Shown here: piece after piece, positions 6,496-10,154 of the stretch | Numbering within the stretch: position 1 is the stretch's first letter | How the letters are laid out: the number at the start of each line of letters is the position of its first letter | NCBI GenBank assembly: GCA_014359855.1 | Contig: JACIYQ010000055.1 | Location: forward strand, 1-10,154 | DNA from: Parvibaculum sp. | GTDB taxonomy: Bacteria > Pseudomonadota > Alphaproteobacteria > Parvibaculales > Parvibaculaceae | Direction of reading: 5' to 3' | DNA: 10,154 bases | The notes under the pieces: generated by a model | The model's input: only the letters and a program-made list of their open reading frames with translations | Databases searched by the model: none | Told to the model about the DNA's origin: nothing | Made by a program: the position numbers and the translations under genes

Positions 6496-6522
6496 TAACA
6501 GTCCGGAAACCCATCCCTGTTA
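6496..6522. promoter_or_regulatory. Small inverted repeat upstream of the response regulator
   Basis: TAACAG and CTGTTA are perfectly complementary over six bases with a 15-base spacer, 45 bases before the GTG start. It could be an operator or chance; six-base repeats occur by chance often enough that this is weak. Confidence 0.25.
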
Positions 6523-6566
6523 CCAAGGACTGAAGGCTCGAAACCCAGAATAGGTGGAGAAGCGGT

Positions 6567-7091
6567 GTGGGCGAGGTGAGTACGGCGTTCGGCAAGGAGC
6601 TGAAATCGCTGAAAATCCTGATGGTTGAGGACAATGGTAGCATGAGGCTGCTGTTGCGGACCATGTTTCACACATTCGGTATCACCGACATCCTTCAGGC
6701 ACGCGACGGTACGGACGGCCTGGCCGAGTTGCAACTCCACGATGTCGACCTCATCATCACCGACTGGGAAATGCAGCCGATGAACGGCCGCGAATTCATC
6801 ACCCGCGTCCGCACCGTGGGCAACGAGCCCGTCTGCTTCACGCCGATCATCATCCTGACGGGCCATGCCTCCCGCGGCCTTCTGTCGGAAGCTTTCGAGA
6901 TCGGCGCCACGCACCTCCTCGTGAAGCCGGTGACGCCGGCAAGCCTTCTCCATCGCATCCAGTGGGTTCTCGCCGACGAACGTCAGTTCGAGCGGGCAGG
7001 CGGCATCTACCGCCAGTCCATGCCGATCCATGAGCACGAGGGGCTGCGCCGCAAGCGCATCGCCGGGCAAACGACCTGGGCGCTCGAATAG
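6567..7091 (+). CDS. Single-domain CheY-like response regulator, orphan
   Basis: This is a 174-residue protein with one receiver domain (about residues 15-137). The acidic pair is Glu21/Asp22 in LMVEDN, the phospho-acceptor is Asp66 in LIITDWEM, the conserved Thr is Thr98 in IILTGH and the conserved Lys is Lys120 in LLVKPVTP. All phosphorylation residues are intact. After the receiver comes a basic tail of about 37 residues (with GLRRKRIAG at 159-167) with no recognisable DNA-binding or enzymatic domain, so it probably acts through protein partners. No histidine kinase is adjacent. The start is GTG 6567 with GGTGGAGA six bases upstream; an in-frame GTG at 6576 would leave this motif 15 bases away. 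It is transcribed divergently from nrdJ. The cognate kinase and output cannot be told from this window. Confidence 0.88.
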   Translation: MGEVSTAFGKELKSLKILMVEDNGSMRLLLRTMFHTFGITDILQARDGTDGLAELQLHDVDLIITDWEMQPMNGREFITRVRTVGNEPVCFTPIIILTGHASRGLLSEAFEIGATHLLVKPVTPASLLHRIQWVLADERQFERAGGIYRQSMPIHEHEGLRRKRIAGQTTWALE

Positions 7092-7115
7092 CCGCGCCGG
7101 GGCGCGCCTCAAAGC

Positions 7116-7144
7116 TGGACCGGGCCTCTCCCCAATGTCATATT
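7116..7144 (+). promoter_or_regulatory. Weak candidate promoter for the NDUFA12-like gene
   Basis: TGGACC (7116-7121) and CATATT (7139-7144) are 17 bases apart, each matching four of six consensus positions. It would give a leader of about 75 bases. The hairpin GCGCCGGGGCGC just upstream has no T-tract and is a poor terminator, so read-through from the response regulator is equally possible. Confidence 0.25.
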
Positions 7145-7223
7145 CTGCCCGCTTCCGGCTCCCGCGGCGCCGGATTCGCGTTTACGATGGCTGCGCGCCG
7201 CTCGCATTCAACGGGATATCTCC

Positions 7224-7622
7224 ATGGGTTTGTTTTCGGAAATCTTCATCTGGTGGCAGGGCCAGACCATGGGCACCCGCTTCCATACGTGGCGGAAGGG
7301 CCGCCTCGTCGGCGAGGACGGACAGGGCAACCGGTACTATGAGTCGAAGGACGGCGCGGCGATCGGCGGCTATCAGCGCCGCTGGGTGATCTACAAGGGC
7401 GTTGCCGAGGCCTCCTGCGTGCCGCCGGAGTGGCACGGCTGGCTTCATCACACGGTGGACACGCCGCCCAACGCGGAAAGCTACCAGCCCCGCGAATGGC
7501 AGAAGCCGCACATGCCGAACCTCACGGGCACGCCGCAGGCCTACCGTCCGGCGGGCAGCCTCCACAAGGGCAGCCATCGGCCGCAGGCAACTGGCGACTA
7601 CAAGGCCTGGCGCCCCGAGTAA
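7224..7622 (+). CDS. NDUFA12 family NADH:ubiquinone oxidoreductase subunit
   Basis: This is a 132-residue soluble protein homologous to mitochondrial complex I accessory subunit NDUFA12 (B17.2; PF05071). Visible family motifs are the N-terminal WWQGQTMGT (10-18), LVGEDGQGNRYYE (28-40), RRWVIYKG (52-59) and PPEWHGWLHH (67-76). The C-terminal part has PHMPNLTGTPQAYRPAGSL (95-113) and ATGDYKAW. Alphaproteobacterial complex I carries this subunit as one of the few accessory subunits shared with mitochondria; it binds at the peripheral arm on the cytoplasmic side. It is encoded away from any nuo genes, upstream of mlaD-like and DUF2155 genes, a grouping I recall as common in the class. The gap to the next gene is 45 bases, consistent with one transcript. 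Start ATG 7224 fits the family N-terminus; the Shine-Dalgarno is weak. Confidence 0.92.
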   Translation: MGLFSEIFIWWQGQTMGTRFHTWRKGRLVGEDGQGNRYYESKDGAAIGGYQRRWVIYKGVAEASCVPPEWHGWLHHTVDTPPNAESYQPREWQKPHMPNLTGTPQAYRPAGSLHKGSHRPQATGDYKAWRPE

Positions 7623-7667
7623 CCGGGCGCTGCGCAGCACTTCATCGAGGGTCATCCGGGGACGTCC

Positions 7668-8129
7668 ATGCAAAGCAATCTCGTCGAAACGCTGATCGGC
7701 ACTCTGGTCGTCGCCGTCGCGGCCGTTTTTCTCTTCTACGGCTACACGACGTCGGGCATGCGCAGTGCCGCCGGCTACCGCGTCGATGCGGCCTTCAGCT
7801 CCGTCGACGGTCTCGCGACCGGCGCCGATGTACGCCTCTCCGGCATCAAGATCGGCACGGTCGTCCGCCAGTCGCTCGACCCCGAGACCTATCAGGCCGT
7901 CGTGACGCTCGACATCGCACCCAGCGTGAAACTGCCGGACGACAGCAGCGCCAAGATCACCAGCGAAGGTCTTCTCGGCGGCAGCTACATTTCCGTCACG
8001 CCGGGCGGCAGCGAGGAACTCCTTGCCGATGGCGGCGAGATCATGTTCACGCAAGGCTCGGTCGATCTCATGAGCCTGATCGGACAGGCAGTCTTCTCGG
8101 CGTCGGATAGCGGCTCGGGCGAGAAATAG
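7668..8129 (+). CDS. mlaD: MlaD-like outer-membrane lipid asymmetry protein (MCE domain)
   Basis: This is a 153-residue protein with one N-terminal membrane anchor (about 8-25) and one periplasmic MCE domain (about 37-115). The conserved signatures are VDGLATGADVRLSGIKIGTV (46-65) and GLLGGSYISVTPG (101-113). In the Mla system MlaD forms a hexameric ring in the inner membrane, bound to the MlaFEB ABC transporter, and moves phospholipid between the outer and inner membranes. Length matches short MlaD proteins. The transporter genes mlaE and mlaF are not in the window, so this copy would work with components encoded elsewhere. A GGGGA Shine-Dalgarno at 7658-7662 sits five bases before the ATG. 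It lies 45 bases after the NDUFA12-like gene and 19 bases before the DUF2155 gene, so the three are probably co-transcribed. The short C-terminal tail is Ser/Gly-rich. Confidence 0.92.
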   Translation: MQSNLVETLIGTLVVAVAAVFLFYGYTTSGMRSAAGYRVDAAFSSVDGLATGADVRLSGIKIGTVVRQSLDPETYQAVVTLDIAPSVKLPDDSSAKITSEGLLGGSYISVTPGGSEELLADGGEIMFTQGSVDLMSLIGQAVFSASDSGSGEK

Positions 8130-8148
8130 CGAAACGCGGAGAACACCG

Positions 8149-8583
8149 ATGCGTTTCCTCATTCCCCCGGCTCTTGGCGTCGTTCTTCTCGCGTTTGGTG
8201 CAAGCCCGGTTCTCGCCGGCAAATACCCCGTCGCCGTTTTCAGCGGTCTCGACAAGATCACCGCGCGCGTCACGAGTTTCGAGGCGAAGGTGAACGAGCC
8301 CACGACCTTCGGCGCGCTTCAGGTTCTGGTCCGCACCTGCGACAAGAACGCACCCGAGGAAACGCCGCGCACCGCCGCCTATGTCGAAATCCGTCAGTTG
8401 GAGCGCAGGGGCGCGACCGCGGCCGATCCCGACGCGCAGACGGAAGTCCACCCGGCGCCGATCTTCTCCGGCTGGATGTTTGCTGAAAGCCCCGGCCTCA
8501 ACGCGCTGGAGCACCCCGTCTACGATGTCTGGGTGACGGACTGCAAAACTTCCTCCGGCGACGCGTCGAGCGGCAGCGAATAG
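8149..8583 (+). CDS. DUF2155 domain exported protein
   Basis: This is a 144-residue protein with a Sec signal peptide (MRFLIPPALG, a hydrophobic core, cleavage likely after SPVLA at residue 23). The mature part carries the DUF2155 (PF09923) pattern: the DKITARVTSFEAKVNE segment (35-50), Cys64 in VRTCDK, and a strongly conserved block of FSGWMFAESPGLNALEHP (106-123) followed by YDVWVTDC with Cys132. The two cysteines probably form a disulfide in the periplasm. Function is unknown; position after mlaD-like suggests, but does not show, an envelope role. GGAGAA at 8138-8143 is a good Shine-Dalgarno for ATG 8149. Its last 64 bases overlap the 3' end of aat on the other strand, leaving no intergenic room for a terminator. 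Confidence 0.9.
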   Translation: MRFLIPPALGVVLLAFGASPVLAGKYPVAVFSGLDKITARVTSFEAKVNEPTTFGALQVLVRTCDKNAPEETPRTAAYVEIRQLERRGATAADPDAQTEVHPAPIFSGWMFAESPGLNALEHPVYDVWVTDCKTSSGDASSGSE

Positions 8584-9170
8584 AAGTCGGCTTCCTCCGT
8601 TGTCGCCTGGAAGAGCCGCGCGCGATATTCGTTGCGCGAAATCTCGATCGCGCCGAACTGCGTGAGATGCGATGTCACGAACTGCGTGTCGAGCAGCCGG
8701 TAGCCGCCCCGGATGAGCCGTGCCACGAGATAAACGAGCGCCACCTTGCTTGCATCGGTCGCGCGGCTGAACATGCTCTCGCCGAAAAAGGCCGCGCCCA
8801 GCGAAACGCCGTAGAGCCCGCCCATCAGCAGGCTTCCCTGCCAGCACTCGACCGAATGCGCGCGCCCCGCCGCATGAAGATCGCAATAAAGGCCGACGAT
8901 GCGGTCGTTGATCCATGTGCCGTCGCGGTTCGGCGCCGCTTCCGCGCAGCCGAGCATCGTTTCGCGAAAGGCCGTATCGACCCGGACCTCGAAAGGCCGC
9001 TGGCGGATCGTGCGCTTCAGCCGCTTGGGAATGTGAAATTTGTCGAGAGGCAGGATGCCGCGCGCTTCCGGATCGATCCAGTAGAGCTGCGGATCGTCGC
9101 GCGATTCCGCCATCGGAAACACGCCATAGGCATAGGCGCGAAGCAGTACCTCGGCGTCAATCTCGCTCAT
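8520..9170 (-). CDS. aat: Leucyl/phenylalanyl-tRNA--protein transferase
   Basis: This is a 216-residue cytosolic enzyme that transfers Leu or Phe from charged tRNA to proteins with N-terminal Arg or Lys, creating N-degrons recognised by ClpS and degraded by ClpAP. Family hallmarks are AYAYGVFPMAE (12-22), YWIDPEARGILP (30-41), GTWINDRIVGLY (84-95), HSVECW (105-110), GGLYGVSLGAAFFGESMFSR (117-136), TDASK (138-142) and LLDTQFVTSHLTQFGA (159-174). Length is normal for the short alphaproteobacterial form. Start ATG 9170 has a GGAAACGAG purine-rich site just before it. It follows accC by 42 bases on the same strand, so both probably belong to one accB-accC-aat transcript. Its last 64 bases are shared, antisense, with the DUF2155 gene. 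Confidence 0.95.
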   Translation of the reverse strand: MSEIDAEVLLRAYAYGVFPMAESRDDPQLYWIDPEARGILPLDKFHIPKRLKRTIRQRPFEVRVDTAFRETMLGCAEAAPNRDGTWINDRIVGLYCDLHAAGRAHSVECWQGSLLMGGLYGVSLGAAFFGESMFSRATDASKVALVYLVARLIRGGYRLLDTQFVTSHLTQFGAIEISRNEYRARLFQATTEEADFYSLPLDASPEEVLQSVTQTS

Positions 9171-9212
9171 CTCGTTTCCGCAAACGTCCTGACGCCGCCA
9201 TTCCGGCGCGGG

Positions 9213-10154
9213 TCAGCCCTGCTGTTTCTTCAGGAAGTCCTCGAGCCAGTGGATATGGTACTCGCCGTTGATGAAATCCGGCTCGTTCACCAATTCCTGG
9301 AAGAGCGGGATTGTCGTCTTGATGCCGTCGATGACAAACTCGTGCAGCGTCCGGCGAAGCCGCATCAGGCATTCGTTGCGGTTGCGCCCGCTCACCACCA
9401 GCTTGCCGATCAGGCTGTCGTAATAGGGCGGAATGCGGTAGCCCGAATAGACCGCGCTGTCGACGCGCACGCCAAGGCCGCCCGGCGTGTGGAAATCCTT
9501 GATGGTCCCGGGCGAGGGCGCGAAGGTCTTTGGGTCTTCCGCGTTGATGCGGCACTCGATGGCGTGGCCGTTGAACTGGACGTCTTCCTGCCGGAAGCTC
9601 ATCTCCAGGCCGGCGGCGATGCGGATCTGCTCGCGCACGAGATCGATGCCGGTGACGGCTTCGGTGATCGGGTGTTCCACCTGCAGGCGCGTGTTCATCT
9701 CGATGAAGAAGAACTGCCCGTCCTCATAGAGGAACTCGACCGTGCCGACGCCGAGATAGCCGAGCCCTTTGATGGCGCGCGAGACGATGCCGCCGATCTC
9801 GTCGCGCTGCTGCGCGTTGAGGGCGGGCGAGGGGCACTCCTCCAGCACCTTCTGGTGGCGCCGCTGCAGCGAGCAGTCGCGCTCGCCCAAATGCGCCACA
9901 TTGCCGTGCGCGTCGGCGATCACCTGCACCTCGATATGGCGCGGTTGGCCGAGATATTTTTCCATGTAGAGCGAGTCGTCGCCGAAGGCGGCCTTGGCCT
10001 CCGCCCGCGCCGTCGACAGCGCGGAGGAGAGCTCGCCCTTCGAGCGCGCAACCTTCATGCCGCGTCCGCCGCCGCCCGCCGCCGCCTTCACGAGCACGGG
10101 ATAGCCCGTCTCCTCGGCGACCTTGTAGGCCTCCTCGTCGGTGCGGATCGCGCC
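9213..10154 (-). CDS. accC: Acetyl-CoA carboxylase, biotin carboxylase subunit (partial, N-terminus missing)
   Basis: The frame is open from the window edge to a TGA at 9213-9215 and gives 313 residues. E. coli AccC is 449 residues, so about 135 N-terminal residues lie outside. AccC carboxylates the biotin on BCCP (AccB) using ATP and bicarbonate, the first half-reaction of acetyl-CoA carboxylase. Visible ATP-grasp features are VLVKAAAGGGGRGMKV (Lys equivalent to E. coli Lys159 plus the glycine-rich loop), EKYLGQPRHIEVQ, GTVEFLYEDGQFFFIEMN followed by TRLQVEHPITEAVTG (metal- and bicarbonate-binding residues, including the Glu and Arg of NTRLQVEHP). The biotin carboxylase C-terminal domain follows (ECRINAEDP, then RVDSAVYSG, IPPYYDSLIGKLVV). 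All catalytic residues in the visible part are present. accB is expected upstream, beyond the right edge, and aat follows 42 bases downstream. Confidence 0.97.
   Translation of the reverse strand, partial: GAIRTDEEAYKVAEETGYPVLVKAAAGGGGRGMKVARSKGELSSALSTARAEAKAAFGDDSLYMEKYLGQPRHIEVQVIADAHGNVAHLGERDCSLQRRHQKVLEECPSPALNAQQRDEIGGIVSRAIKGLGYLGVGTVEFLYEDGQFFFIEMNTRLQVEHPITEAVTGIDLVREQIRIAAGLEMSFRQEDVQFNGHAIECRINAEDPKTFAPSPGTIKDFHTPGGLGVRVDSAVYSGYRIPPYYDSLIGKLVVSGRNRNECLMRLRRTLHEFVIDGIKTTIPLFQELVNEPDFINGEYHIHWLEDFLKKQQG

Larger units (their letters stand above)
6171..6566. other. Divergent intergenic region between nrdJ and the response regulator
   Basis: This 396-base stretch has no convincing gene. 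It holds the candidate nrdJ promoter and a long nrdJ leader, which stays in frame with nrdJ without a stop. Nearer the response regulator, TAACAG (6496-6501) and CTGTTA (6517-6522) form an inverted repeat with a 15-base spacer, interleaved with AGTCC (6500-6504) and GGACT (6527-6531). I looked for B12-box riboswitch landmarks and NrdR boxes and saw none. Confidence 0.6.

Noticed and set aside
7093..7112. GC hairpin after the response regulator as an intrinsic terminator
   Set aside because: The stem is short with a tight loop and there is no T-tract after it.
7182..8303. Open frame of 373 codons on the - strand opposite the NDUFA12-like and mlaD-like genes
   Set aside because: It is antisense to two clear family members, with no start context or domain similarity; a GC-bias shadow.

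Overview
The window reads as the chromosome of an alphaproteobacterium, probably of the Hyphomicrobiales/Parvibaculaceae type. It is GC-rich. It carries a long adenosylcobalamin-dependent ribonucleotide reductase of the alphaproteobacterial form. It also carries the neighbourhood NDUFA12-like subunit / MlaD-like protein / DUF2155 protein facing aat and accC, which I recall as typical of that class. The genus is an inference from family resemblance and gene order.

Layout, left to right. The 3' end of aspS (aspartyl-tRNA synthetase) is followed by a small host-attachment family protein on the + strand. That gene converges with a secreted fasciclin-domain protein on the - strand. Positions 1237 to about 2400 look like an accessory patch. 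It holds a small GIY-YIG nuclease-family gene closely bracketed by three copies of one 36-bp hairpin repeat, then a YecR-like lipoprotein gene in DNA of clearly lower GC (48% by hand count over 2041-2340, against 63% in a sample 60-base stretch of nrdJ). The centre is dominated by nrdJ on the - strand, 1247 codons from the chosen start. A 396-base divergent intergenic region separates it from an orphan CheY-like response regulator. On the + strand follow the NDUFA12-like complex I protein, an MCE/MlaD-like substrate-binding protein and a DUF2155 exported protein. Converging on these from the right, on the - strand, are aat (N-degron aminoacyl transferase) and accC (biotin carboxylase, cut by the window edge). 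The 3' ends of aat and the DUF2155 gene overlap by 64 bp.

Working together: most genes are housekeeping. They cover translation (aspS), dNTP synthesis (nrdJ), fatty-acid precursor synthesis (accC), protein turnover (aat), respiration (NDUFA12-like) and envelope lipid homeostasis (mlaD-like). The most unusual element is the GIY-YIG gene with its flanking repeats. The three hairpins keep the same length and geometry, and two stem base pairs covary between copies. The arrangement resembles REP elements around RAYT transposases, with a GIY-YIG nuclease in the transposase's place. That functional link is a hypothesis.
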